Positions 1 to 6,176 of a stretch of DNA of 11,846 nt are shown in pieces. The notes beneath the pieces are model-generated. The model was not told the DNA's origin. It saw only the letters and a program-made list of their open reading frames with translations, and ran no database searches. The DNA is from Gemmatimonadales bacterium (GTDB lineage Bacteria > Gemmatimonadota > Gemmatimonadetes > Gemmatimonadales > GWC2-71-9): assembly GCA_013816685.1 (NCBI GenBank), contig JACDDX010000021.1:1-11846 (forward strand), in the 5' to 3' direction. Positions within the stretch are counted from its first letter, which is position 1, and each line of letters starts with the position of its first letter. A program made the translations under genes and the position numbers.

Positions 1-2
1 CG

Positions 3-188
3 ATTTCGAGCCAGGGACATTGCCTCGCCTGCATGCTTGGGAGCAGAGACAGCACGGCCGTCGGCCGTGGCGAGGCGAGCGCCGCGCTCCGCCCCGGGGC
101 GCTGGCGCTTACGCAGCTCATCGGGCACCGCGAAGCCGGGACGGTGGTCGTGAATCATTGGAGCGGGTGGTTGCTGCTCCGGCAATGA
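3..188 (+). CDS. C-terminal end of an unidentified protein (5'-truncated by window edge)
   Basis: An open frame enters from the left edge and stops at TGA 186-188, giving 61 residues. About four fifths of its codons end in G or C, higher than the competing open minus-strand frame over the same bases, which favours the plus frame as the real one. Visible content: a CLAC (CxxC) motif near the start of the fragment, then an Ala/Leu-rich stretch around LRPGALALTQLIG and a hydrophobic Trp-containing end (HWSGWLLL). A CxxC followed by a small-residue helix resembles the C-terminal part of ThiF/MoeB-type E1-like enzymes, but this is only a loose resemblance and the second Cys pair of that family is absent. 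It would be convergent with nrdJ, 43 bp away. Function not assigned. Confidence 0.35.
   Translation: MSSQGHCLACMLGSRDSTAVGRGEASAALRPGALALTQLIGHREAGTVVVNHWSGWLLLRQ
53..69. repeat. Short perfect inverted repeat, 8-bp arms
   Basis: CACGGCCG and CGGCCGTG flank a single T. It lies inside the partial left-edge reading frame and has no T-tract, so it does not look like a terminator. With this base composition such palindromes arise easily by chance. Confidence 0.3.
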
Positions 189-231
189 CCAAGCACCCGC
201 ACCGGCGCAGGCGATCATGCGCGTCAGTCGC

Positions 232-2736
232 TCATCCGCACTCGCTGAACCCGCAGACGTGGCATTTCATACAGCCCTCGGCGAACTCGAGCTGCGATCC
301 GCAATCGGGACAGGCGCCCGACAGCGTCTCCTGCATCCCACCCAGCATCATCTGTTCGGCCGTGGCACCGTCGTACGACACCCGCTGCGCCACCACCGGT
401 GCGGCAAGCGCCGCACTGGCGGCACCCGGCAGCAGCTCCTGCTGAATGCCCTGCTTCTCCTGCATCCAGCGCTCGATGGCGATGCCGACCGCGTCGGGCA
501 CCGACATCACCTTGTTCGGGCCGAGCCCGATGACGCGATCGGAGCTGATCCCTCGGAGCTGACGGTAGATCTCCTTGATCGGGATTCCGGACCGGAGCGC
601 GAGGCTGATGAGCCGTCCCAGCGCCTCGACGTCGGCCATGAGCGCTCCACCCGCCTTGCCCAGGCTCATGAAGACTTCGAAAGGCTGCCCGCGATCGTCT
701 TCCGTGATGGTGACGTAGAGCGTGCCTAGCGGGGTTTCGAGCCGGCGGGTGGCGCCGCGCAGCAGCTCGGGCCGGGAGCGCTTCTGCCGCCGCTGCAGGC
801 TTTCGGCCTCGAGCTCGAGCACGCTGCGCCGGAGCCGCTCGTTATCGGCTTCCAGCTCCGCCGCATGGCCCCGCAGCTCGGCGAGTATGGCCGGTTCGAC
901 CGCCGGCACCGTGGCCAGCGCCGCCGGCGTGCCTGCGACCTGCTCCTGAACCTTCCTGGCGGTCGAGCCGGTGGAGAGCACCTGCATATCCCGGCTGCCG
1001 TCGCGATACACCGTCACGCCCTTGCAGTCGAGGCGATAGGCGAGGCGATAGATCTCCTCGACGTATGCTTCCGAGGCGTCGTTCGCGAAGTTGCAGGTCT
1101 TCGAGATCGCGCTGTCGTTGTACTCCTGAAAGGCCGCCTGCATCCGGATGTGCCATTCGGGCTTGATGTGGTTGGCGGTGACGAAGACTGCCTGCCACGC
1201 CGCCGGCACCTCAGGAAACACGATGTGCCCCGCCTCCGCGATCCGCCGCATCAGCTCATCGGAGTACCAGCCCTCTGCCTTGGCGATGGCGATGAAATCC
1301 TCGTTCACGTCCGGCATCAGCGCGCCGGCCTGGTTTCGCATGAATGCCACGGCGAAGAGCGGCTCGATGCCCGAGCTGCAGCCAGCGATGATGGAGATGG
1401 TACCGGTCGGCGCGACCGTCGTCACGTTGCAGTTGCGGAGCCGGCGCATGGGTCGGACCCGCTCGCCGTCGGGTCCGCGGGCGCAGGTCACGTCCGGTCC
1501 CCAGATGCTCCGCTCCCATTCGGGGAACACGCCCCGCTCTCGCGCCAGCCGCTCGGACTCGACCTTGCCCTCCTCGTCCACGAACTGCTGGATCTTCCGC
1601 CCCAGCGCAACGCCCTCCTCCGAGTCGTAGGCCACGCCCAGCTTCACGAAGACATCGGCCAGCCCCATGACCCCGAGCCCGATGCGGCGGATCCGCTGCG
1701 CAAGATCGGCGATTTCCTTGAGCGGATACTGATTGGCGTCGATGACGTTCTCGAGGAAGTGCGTGGCGAGGTGGACGATCTGCCGGAGGTGGCTCCAGTC
1801 GATCTCGCCGTCGCGGACGAAAACGCCGAGGTTGATCGACCCGAGGTTGCAGACATCGTAGGGCAGGAGCGGCTGCTCGCCGCACGGGTTGGTCGCCTCG
1901 TAGCTGCCCAGGTGGGGGACCGGGTTGTAGTAGTTGGCGCGATCGACGAAGAACACGCCCGGCTCCCCTGTTTTCCAGGCGCCGTGAATGATCTTCCGCC
2001 AGACGTCGCGGGCGCGGAGCTGGCCGGTCGAATAGCCGGTCTTGGGATGGACGAGGTCGTAGTAGCCGTCGGATTCCACGGCTGCCATGAACGCGTCGGT
2101 CACCGCGACCGAGATGTTGAAGTTGGTGATCTTGGTCGTGTCGTCCTTGCACGCGATGAACTCGAGGATATCCGGATGATCGACCCGCAGAATTCCCATG
2201 TTGGCGCCGCGGCGGGTCCCCCCCTGCTTGACCACGTCGGTCGAGGCATCGAACAGGCTCATGAACGAGACCGGGCCGGAGGCGACGCCCATGGTGGAGC
2301 GGACGATGTCGTTCTTCGGGCGGAGGCGGCTGAAACCGAAACCGGTGCCACCACCGGACTGGTGCACCAGCGCCATCGAGCGCAGCGTGTCGTAGATGCC
2401 GCTCTTCCCGTTGGAGAGTGCATCGTCGACCGGCAGCACGAAGCAGGCGGACAACTGGCCCAGCGGGCGCCCGGCGTTCATCAGGGTCGGCGAGTTCGGC
2501 ATGAAGAGCCGATCGGCCATCAACCCGAAGAACGCGTGGGCGACCTCATCGACCCCGCCCGCCGACGCACCGTAGCGCCGGTCGGCGTCGGCGATGGTGC
2601 GCGCCACCCGCCAGAACAGCTCCCGCGGAGTCTCGGTTGGTTTCCCCTCCTCGTCCTTGACGAGGTACCGCTTCTCGAGGACGGTGACGGCGTTGGGGGA
2701 AAGACGGACCGCGTCCGCTGGGGTGGACGATTTCAT
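232..2736 (-). CDS. nrdJ: Adenosylcobalamin-dependent (class II) ribonucleotide reductase
   Basis: Reduces ribonucleotides to deoxyribonucleotides using a thiyl radical generated by adenosylcobalamin; oxygen is not needed. The 834 residues show the class II core: LSACFV with Cys98 and YDVCNLGS with Cys296 (the substrate-reducing disulfide pair), NPCGE 283-287 with the thiyl-radical Cys285 plus Asn283 and Glu287, and APTGTIS 442-448 in the active-site barrel. A charged, coiled-coil-like segment (about 615-655) follows, then a TSCPD-type domain (about 664-760) and a cysteine-rich tail (Cys809, 812, 822, 825, 828, 833) expected to re-reduce the active-site disulfide and/or bind zinc. Length and layout fit the NrdJ family with C-terminal zinc-type tail. 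The ATG start is preceded by GGGAG at 4-nt spacing. Likely has its own promoter in the 2737-2927 spacer. No frameshift or missing catalytic residue was seen. Confidence 0.96.
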   Translation of the reverse strand: MKSSTPADAVRLSPNAVTVLEKRYLVKDEEGKPTETPRELFWRVARTIADADRRYGASAGGVDEVAHAFFGLMADRLFMPNSPTLMNAGRPLGQLSACFVLPVDDALSNGKSGIYDTLRSMALVHQSGGGTGFGFSRLRPKNDIVRSTMGVASGPVSFMSLFDASTDVVKQGGTRRGANMGILRVDHPDILEFIACKDDTTKITNFNISVAVTDAFMAAVESDGYYDLVHPKTGYSTGQLRARDVWRKIIHGAWKTGEPGVFFVDRANYYNPVPHLGSYEATNPCGEQPLLPYDVCNLGSINLGVFVRDGEIDWSHLRQIVHLATHFLENVIDANQYPLKEIADLAQRIRRIGLGVMGLADVFVKLGVAYDSEEGVALGRKIQQFVDEEGKVESERLARERGVFPEWERSIWGPDVTCARGPDGERVRPMRRLRNCNVTTVAPTGTISIIAGCSSGIEPLFAVAFMRNQAGALMPDVNEDFIAIAKAEGWYSDELMRRIAEAGHIVFPEVPAAWQAVFVTANHIKPEWHIRMQAAFQEYNDSAISKTCNFANDASEAYVEEIYRLAYRLDCKGVTVYRDGSRDMQVLSTGSTARKVQEQVAGTPAALATVPAVEPAILAELRGHAAELEADNERLRRSVLELEAESLQRRQKRSRPELLRGATRRLETPLGTLYVTITEDDRGQPFEVFMSLGKAGGALMADVEALGRLISLALRSGIPIKEIYRQLRGISSDRVIGLGPNKVMSVPDAVGIAIERWMQEKQGIQQELLPGAASAALAAPVVAQRVSYDGATAEQMMLGGMQETLSGACPDCGSQLEFAEGCMKCHVCGFSECG

Positions 2737-2801
2737 AGGACTCCCGCTTCATCGAATGAATGCGAAGAACAGTGAAGGAGCACGCAGCAAAACGGATGGC
2801 C

Positions 2802-2830
2802 AAAGTAGAAATCACGGCGATCCGGCACAA
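2802..2830 (-). promoter_or_regulatory. Possible nrdJ promoter (proximal candidate)
   Basis: On the minus strand TTGTGC (2830-2825) is followed after 17 bp by TACTTT (2807-2802). The match to the sigma-70 consensus is weak (3/6 at each box), but the spacing is ideal and the site lies downstream of the terminator-like hairpin, leaving a leader of about 60 nt before the nrdJ ATG. It competes with the distal candidate at 2878-2889. Confidence 0.25.
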
Positions 2831-2837
2831 TACGCGA

Positions 2838-2868
2838 GAAAAGCCGCCGAAACACTTACGATGCGGCT
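2838..2868 (-). terminator. Terminator-like hairpin between the carbonic anhydrase gene and nrdJ
   Basis: On the minus strand AGCCGC (2868-2863) pairs perfectly with GCGGCT (2847-2842) across a 15-nt loop, followed immediately by TTTT and then CTCG. It lies 60-90 nt past the stop of the carbonic anhydrase gene, so it may end the kinase/carbonic anhydrase transcript. The stem is short, the loop long and the T-tract modest. If nrdJ is transcribed from the -10 candidate at 2886-2881, this hairpin would instead lie in the nrdJ leader. Confidence 0.4.
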
Positions 2869-2877
2869 ATACACATC

Positions 2878-2889
2878 ACAAATATATGT
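2878..2889 (-). promoter_or_regulatory. NrdR-like dyad overlapping a possible -10 box upstream of nrdJ
   Basis: The minus-strand 12-mer ACATATATTTGT is an ACA-N6-TGT dyad with an AT core, resembling the NrdR box, which represses ribonucleotide reductase genes in many bacteria. It contains TATATT (2886-2881), a 5/6 match to a -10 element, so a repressor here would block the promoter. Weaknesses: NrdR sites normally occur as two boxes about three helical turns apart, and no convincing second box was found on either side; no good -35 is visible. The site lies about 140 bp upstream of the nrdJ start in a locally AT-rich stretch. Confidence 0.25.
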
Positions 2890-2927
2890 AGGTAGGAATG
2901 TGGTGAAGTCGTGGAAAACTTTTCGGG

Positions 2928-3437
2928 CTAGCGCGCGAGGGGAAACATCCCTTCGCGATGGGCTCGCGCCATGGTCACGTAGTGGCTCCACGTTGCGTGA
3001 ATGCGCTCCGTCAGAACCGCATCCACAGGCCGAATGACCCGGCCCGGAATGCCCATCACCAGAGAGCCCGCGGGAACCTGAAGGCCTTCCGGCAACACGG
3101 CACCGGCCGCGATCACACTGCCCCGACCGACCCGCACATGATTCAGAAGTACGCTGCCCATCCCCACCAGACATTCCTCTTCGATCGTGCAGCCGTGGAG
3201 CACCACACGGTGCCCGACGCCGACCCGCGGCCCCACGCTGCACGGGATGCCGGCGTCCACGTGGACGATCGTGCCGTCCTGGAGATTGGTCTGGCCGGCA
3301 ATGCTGATGAGCGCCGTATCGCCACGGACCACGGCACCATACCAGACGCTCGATGCCTCGCCCAAGGTGACGTCACCCATGACGGCGGCGGTCGGGGCGA
3401 TGAAGGCAGTCGGGTGAATGCGCGGGGAGACGGACAC
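2928..3437 (-). CDS. Gamma-class carbonic anhydrase family protein (left-handed beta-helix)
   Basis: A 169-residue trimeric hexapeptide-repeat protein of the YrdA/PaaY/CamH-like type; some relatives hydrate CO2 to bicarbonate and others have no proven activity. The three zinc-ligand histidines are present: His59 in TIVHVD, and His76 and His81 in GHRVVLHG. Arg38 and Asp40 (VVRGD) and Gln53/Asp54 (NLQDG) are also kept. Repeated [VI]G/[VI]A-x4 turns run through about residue 140, followed by a C-terminal helix (about 140-165). The acidic loop of archaeal Cam is missing, as in CamH-type members. The start is GTG; no clear Shine-Dalgarno sequence precedes it, and it begins 21 bp after the kinase stop, so translation may depend on coupling or readthrough from the kinase message. 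Cytoplasmic: no signal peptide is visible. Confidence 0.92.
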   Translation of the reverse strand: MSVSPRIHPTAFIAPTAAVMGDVTLGEASSVWYGAVVRGDTALISIAGQTNLQDGTIVHVDAGIPCSVGPRVGVGHRVVLHGCTIEEECLVGMGSVLLNHVRVGRGSVIAAGAVLPEGLQVPAGSLVMGIPGRVIRPVDAVLTERIHATWSHYVTMARAHREGMFPLAR

Positions 3438-3458
3438 GCCGGGCGGCTGACGGACGAA

Positions 3459-5378
3459 CTATTCGCGCGGCGCGGGGGGAAACAGCATCTGCGTCCAGGC
3501 CTCCACCGGCGCGCCGTCCCGGAGAGCCGGATGCCACGCCACCGTCCAGACGAAGCCTCGGACGTCGCGCTCGAAGGCAGGGTCGTTGGATGGACGCAGC
3601 CGCTGCACGTCCACCGTGCGGCCTTCGGCAGATACCTTGATCCAGAGCAGTGAGGGGCGGGGGGTCCCTACCACGTCCGCCGGCACGGGGACGTACGGCG
3701 GATTCACCGGCTTGGGCCGCTCTTCGAAGCAGGAGCCGTCCGCGTTATACCCGGGCCCCGGCTCGCAGCGATTGACGCTTCGGCGCATGCCCGGGCGAGT
3801 CGGAGCCGGACGACTCGCGACCACGCGCGTCGGCGGTGCTGGAACCGGGGTGGTGCTGTCGTCGCGCCTGGTCGAGGTCCCGGCGCCCGTCGGCACCGGT
3901 CCGGTCGAGGAGTCGATCGGGGACGGCGAATCAGGGCGGGTGGAATCGGCCGTCGCCGCAACCGTGGTGTCCAATGCCGAATCGACCGGCGCGGACCCGT
4001 GAGCGGTTGACGAGTCGTCACGCACCGGCGTCGCGGGCGGAGCGGGCACGGTGACCGGCGCCTGGGCTCGTGCGCCGGTCCTGGCCGTTCCGGCGGCGAC
4101 GGCGTCCGGCTGTCCGGGCGCAAAGCCATGCGACTTGTAGTAGTAGAAGACGCCGCCGAGGCCGCCGAGGACAGCCAGCACCAGCCAGATCCAGCCGAAC
4201 GAGCCGGAACCCCTGCGCATCGCCACAGACCGGTCGGCGACTCGACGAGGCTGCTCCCGGCGCTCGCGAGGCGTCGCCCGTCGGTTGACCAGCGGTGAGT
4301 CGATCGGTGCCGTCGGCCGGCTCACGATCGTCGGCATGTTGTAGGATCCCTGCGCCATCGCGCCCAATGCGGCGCTCGGGCTCACCACGCCGGCCACCGA
4401 CACCGTCGCCCCGGTCGTGGAGCGGAGGGCGCCCGGTGCGGCGGTCGGCTGGCCCTGGAGCGCCGCCACCAGCTCCTCGCAGCTCTGATAGCGCTCGGCG
4501 GGATCCTTCATCGTCGTTCGCTTGATCACCTCGAAGAGCCGACGCTCGTCGGCCGTGACGAGGGCCGGTGCGGGCAGCGGCTCGGTGATGTGCTTGTAGC
4601 CGATCGAAAAGCTGTCCTCGCCGTCGTACGGCACGGTGCCGGTCAGGCACTGATAGGCCACGACGCCGAGGCTGTAGATGTCGCTCCGGCCGTCGATGCC
4701 CTGAGCACGGGCCTGTTCCGGACTCATGTAGTGCGGCGTGCCGATCGACATGCCGGTGCCGGTGAGCCGCTGGCCCGACGCGGCCTTGGCAATGCCGAAA
4801 TCCGTCAGGAGGCATTGGCCGAACTCGTCGAACATGATGTTGTCGGGCTTGATATCGCGATGGACGATGCCCCGCTGCGCGGCGTAACCGAGCGCGCTGC
4901 CGGCTTCGATCAGCAGCCGGCGGATCTCGGGCGGGGCGAGCTTCCCCCGCTCAGCCAGGATGTCCGACACCGAGCCGCCGCGCAGGTACTTCATGACGAA
5001 ATAGATGACCCGCCCCGAGCGGCCCACGCGGTAGATCGGAATGATGTTGGGATGCTCGAGCTGGGCGGAGGTCCGGGCTTCACGCTGAAAGCGTTCGACG
5101 AACTCTGAGTCGAACGCCAGGGAGAACGGAAGCACCTTGATCGCGACCTCGCGTTCGAGGTGTCGGTCGCGGGCCCGGTAGACCAGCGCCATCCCGCCGC
5201 GGCCGAGCTCCTCGAGGATCTCGTATTCAGTCGAGAGCGCCTCGCGTACGAGGTCGGATTCCTGAATCTGCCCGGTAGCCATCCCGTGGACCGGGGTCGT
5301 CGCCATGAGGTCGAGGCCGCAGGAGGGACAGAACTTCGATTTTCCGGAGATCTCGCTTCCGCAGCGGGAGCAGAACAT
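3459..5378 (-). CDS. Membrane Ser/Thr protein kinase with N-terminal zinc ribbon and C-terminal TonB-like domain
   Basis: A Hanks-type (PknB-like) kinase of 639 residues from the chosen ATG. Order: zinc ribbon with Cys3, Cys6, Cys17, Cys20 (MFCSRCG / FCPSCG); kinase domain about 52-308 with glycine loop LGRGGMALVY (58-67), Lys81 (VAIKVL), Glu100, HRDIKPDN (173-180), DFG (193-195) and a Thr-rich activation loop ending in GTPHYMSPEQ; a juxtamembrane Arg-rich stretch (about 366-390); one transmembrane helix (about 394-414); a Pro/Ser/Thr-rich linker (about 420-560) with Cys538 and Cys550; and a TonB C-terminal-like module (about 563-635; LLWIKVSAEGRTVDVQ, then WHPALRDGAPVEAW). All catalytic residues are present, so it should be active. 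A TTG 12 codons upstream is possible, but a zinc ribbon commonly opens the protein and that TTG fits better as a -35 box. Probably co-transcribed with the carbonic anhydrase family gene. Substrates unknown. Confidence 0.93.
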   Translation of the reverse strand: MFCSRCGSEISGKSKFCPSCGLDLMATTPVHGMATGQIQESDLVREALSTEYEILEELGRGGMALVYRARDRHLEREVAIKVLPFSLAFDSEFVERFQREARTSAQLEHPNIIPIYRVGRSGRVIYFVMKYLRGGSVSDILAERGKLAPPEIRRLLIEAGSALGYAAQRGIVHRDIKPDNIMFDEFGQCLLTDFGIAKAASGQRLTGTGMSIGTPHYMSPEQARAQGIDGRSDIYSLGVVAYQCLTGTVPYDGEDSFSIGYKHITEPLPAPALVTADERRLFEVIKRTTMKDPAERYQSCEELVAALQGQPTAAPGALRSTTGATVSVAGVVSPSAALGAMAQGSYNMPTIVSRPTAPIDSPLVNRRATPRERREQPRRVADRSVAMRRGSGSFGWIWLVLAVLGGLGGVFYYYKSHGFAPGQPDAVAAGTARTGARAQAPVTVPAPPATPVRDDSSTAHGSAPVDSALDTTVAATADSTRPDSPSPIDSSTGPVPTGAGTSTRRDDSTTPVPAPPTRVVASRPAPTRPGMRRSVNRCEPGPGYNADGSCFEERPKPVNPPYVPVPADVVGTPRPSLLWIKVSAEGRTVDVQRLRPSNDPAFERDVRGFVWTVAWHPALRDGAPVEAWTQMLFPPAPRE

Positions 5379-5385
5379 GCCCGAG

Positions 5386-5414
5386 AAGCTACTGGAGGGC
5401 ACAGGGCCAGACAA
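5386..5414 (-). promoter_or_regulatory. Possible promoter of the kinase gene, implying a leaderless mRNA
   Basis: On the minus strand TTGTCT (5414-5409, 4/6 to TTGACA) and TAGCTT (5391-5386, TAnnnT type) are separated by exactly 17 bp. Seven bases follow before the ATG at 5378, so transcription would start at or next to the start codon. No Shine-Dalgarno sequence is present in front of this ATG, which fits a leaderless message. Confidence 0.35.
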
Positions 5415-5450
5415 GACGAACGCACGCTAGGCGCGACGTTGCTGCACGCC

Positions 5451-5467
5451 CATCGCGGAACGCGATG
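5451..5467. repeat. Perfect inverted repeat in the divergent spacer, 7-bp arms
   Basis: CATCGCG and CGCGATG flank GAA. It lies in the 257-bp spacer between the kinase and the plus-strand gene at 5636, about 35 bp upstream of the kinase -35 candidate. It could be an operator or an RNA hairpin; there is no T-tract. Two weaker palindromes occur further right in the same spacer (TGCGC/GCGCA at 5554-5568 and CCGGAA/TTCCGG at 5577-5589). Confidence 0.4.
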
Positions 5468-5546
5468 AAGCTTGCACAGCGCGACCCTCGATTGAGCCCT
5501 GCCGTGGCAGGTCGTCGAGGTCGCATGTGATGGTCCACCACTGGCA

Positions 5547-5552
5547 TACAAT
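5547..5552 (+). promoter_or_regulatory. Possible -10 box for the gene at 5636
   Basis: TACAAT matches the -10 consensus at 5/6 and is the best such hexamer on the plus strand of this spacer. No convincing -35 element lies 16-18 bp upstream (the bases there read around GCATGT). It would give a leader of roughly 75 nt. Confidence 0.25.
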
Positions 5553-5635
5553 GTGCGCCCGGCGCGCATCGGTCGTCCGGAAGTTCCGGCGTTCCACCCC
5601 GACAATCAGCCGCAATCTGCTCCAGCGGAGACCCC

Positions 5636-6088
5636 GTGGTTCCTTATCACACCGTTGCCTTCAGCCAGCAGAAAATCCGCGCCGCGATCCGTCGTTCCGC
5701 CGGCCAGGAGCCCCCGTTCAACTACGGCTTCGTGGTGCACACCCGGCGTCAGAACGATCGTCCGGCCCTGGGCCTCATCACGCTGCACGGTGAGAGCGTC
5801 GCGTTGAGCGAGCGGCTCCTCAAGTCCCTGGACGGGCAGGCGCTCTGGCTCTTCGGCCACGCGCGCATCACGCTGAATCCGGGCGCGGTGATCGTCGCGG
5901 CGGCCAAGGGCAAGTTGCCGGCGGCGGAGTTGCCGCTCGCCTCGCTGGTCATGCACATCGCCACCTTCGACACGAGCACCGGTGTGACCCAGCATCTGGT
6001 GCAGGTCGAAGCCATCGTGAAGGCGGATACGCTGGTTCAGCCCCTGCTCGTGCTCACCCACGCCCGCCCCGCTGCCTGGCCGATGTAA
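5636..6088 (+). CDS. Conserved-looking small protein of unknown function
   Basis: 150 residues, not recognised. The GTG start is preceded by GGAG at 5-nt spacing, and the frame ends at TAA just before a strong terminator, so it is probably a real gene. No signal peptide, membrane helix or cysteine is seen, so it is probably cytoplasmic. The sequence alternates short hydrophobic stretches with charged turns and has several likely beta-strands (FNYGFVVHT, ALGLITLHG, ALWLFGHARITL, GAVIVAAAKG, HLVQVEAIV), suggesting one compact mixed alpha/beta or beta-sandwich domain; an N-terminal basic helix (about 9-22, QQKIRAAIRR) precedes it. It is a single-gene unit between the divergent kinase and the convergent GWxTD gene, so neighbours give little hint of its role. 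Confidence 0.75.
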   Translation: MVPYHTVAFSQQKIRAAIRRSAGQEPPFNYGFVVHTRRQNDRPALGLITLHGESVALSERLLKSLDGQALWLFGHARITLNPGAVIVAAAKGKLPAAELPLASLVMHIATFDTSTGVTQHLVQVEAIVKADTLVQPLLVLTHARPAAWPM

Positions 6089-6106
6089 CGCTTACGGCAC
6101 CCAACT

Positions 6107-6158
6107 GAAACGACGACACCCTCCCCGGCGCACCAGCCGGGGAGGGTGTCGTCGTTTC
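6107..6158. terminator. Strong bidirectional hairpin terminator between convergent genes
   Basis: Two perfectly complementary 23-nt arms (6107-6129 and 6136-6158) flank a 6-nt loop GCACCA. The inner stem is very G/C-rich (CTCCCCGGC/GCCGGGGAG) and each arm ends in GTTTC on its 3' side, giving only a three-base T-run in both directions. It begins 18 bp after the stop of the plus-strand gene and 18 bp from the stop of the minus-strand GWxTD gene, exactly where a shared terminator is expected. Confidence 0.85.
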
Positions 6159-6176
6159 GGGCGCAACGGCTGCGAC

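Noticed and set aside
189..231. Intrinsic terminator between the left-edge frame and nrdJ
   Set aside because: Only 4-bp complementary arms and no T-tract in either direction were seen in this 43-bp spacer.
865..2775. A 636-codon plus-strand open frame opposite nrdJ
   Set aside because: Same explanation: shadow of nrdJ, composition biased to Asp/Val/Arg/Gly, no domain and no plausible start region.
2737..2927. Cobalamin riboswitch upstream of nrdJ
   Set aside because: The B12-box-like GCCACTG motif and the surrounding conserved AGCCAGGAGAC-type segment are not found on the minus strand, and the spacer is barely long enough.
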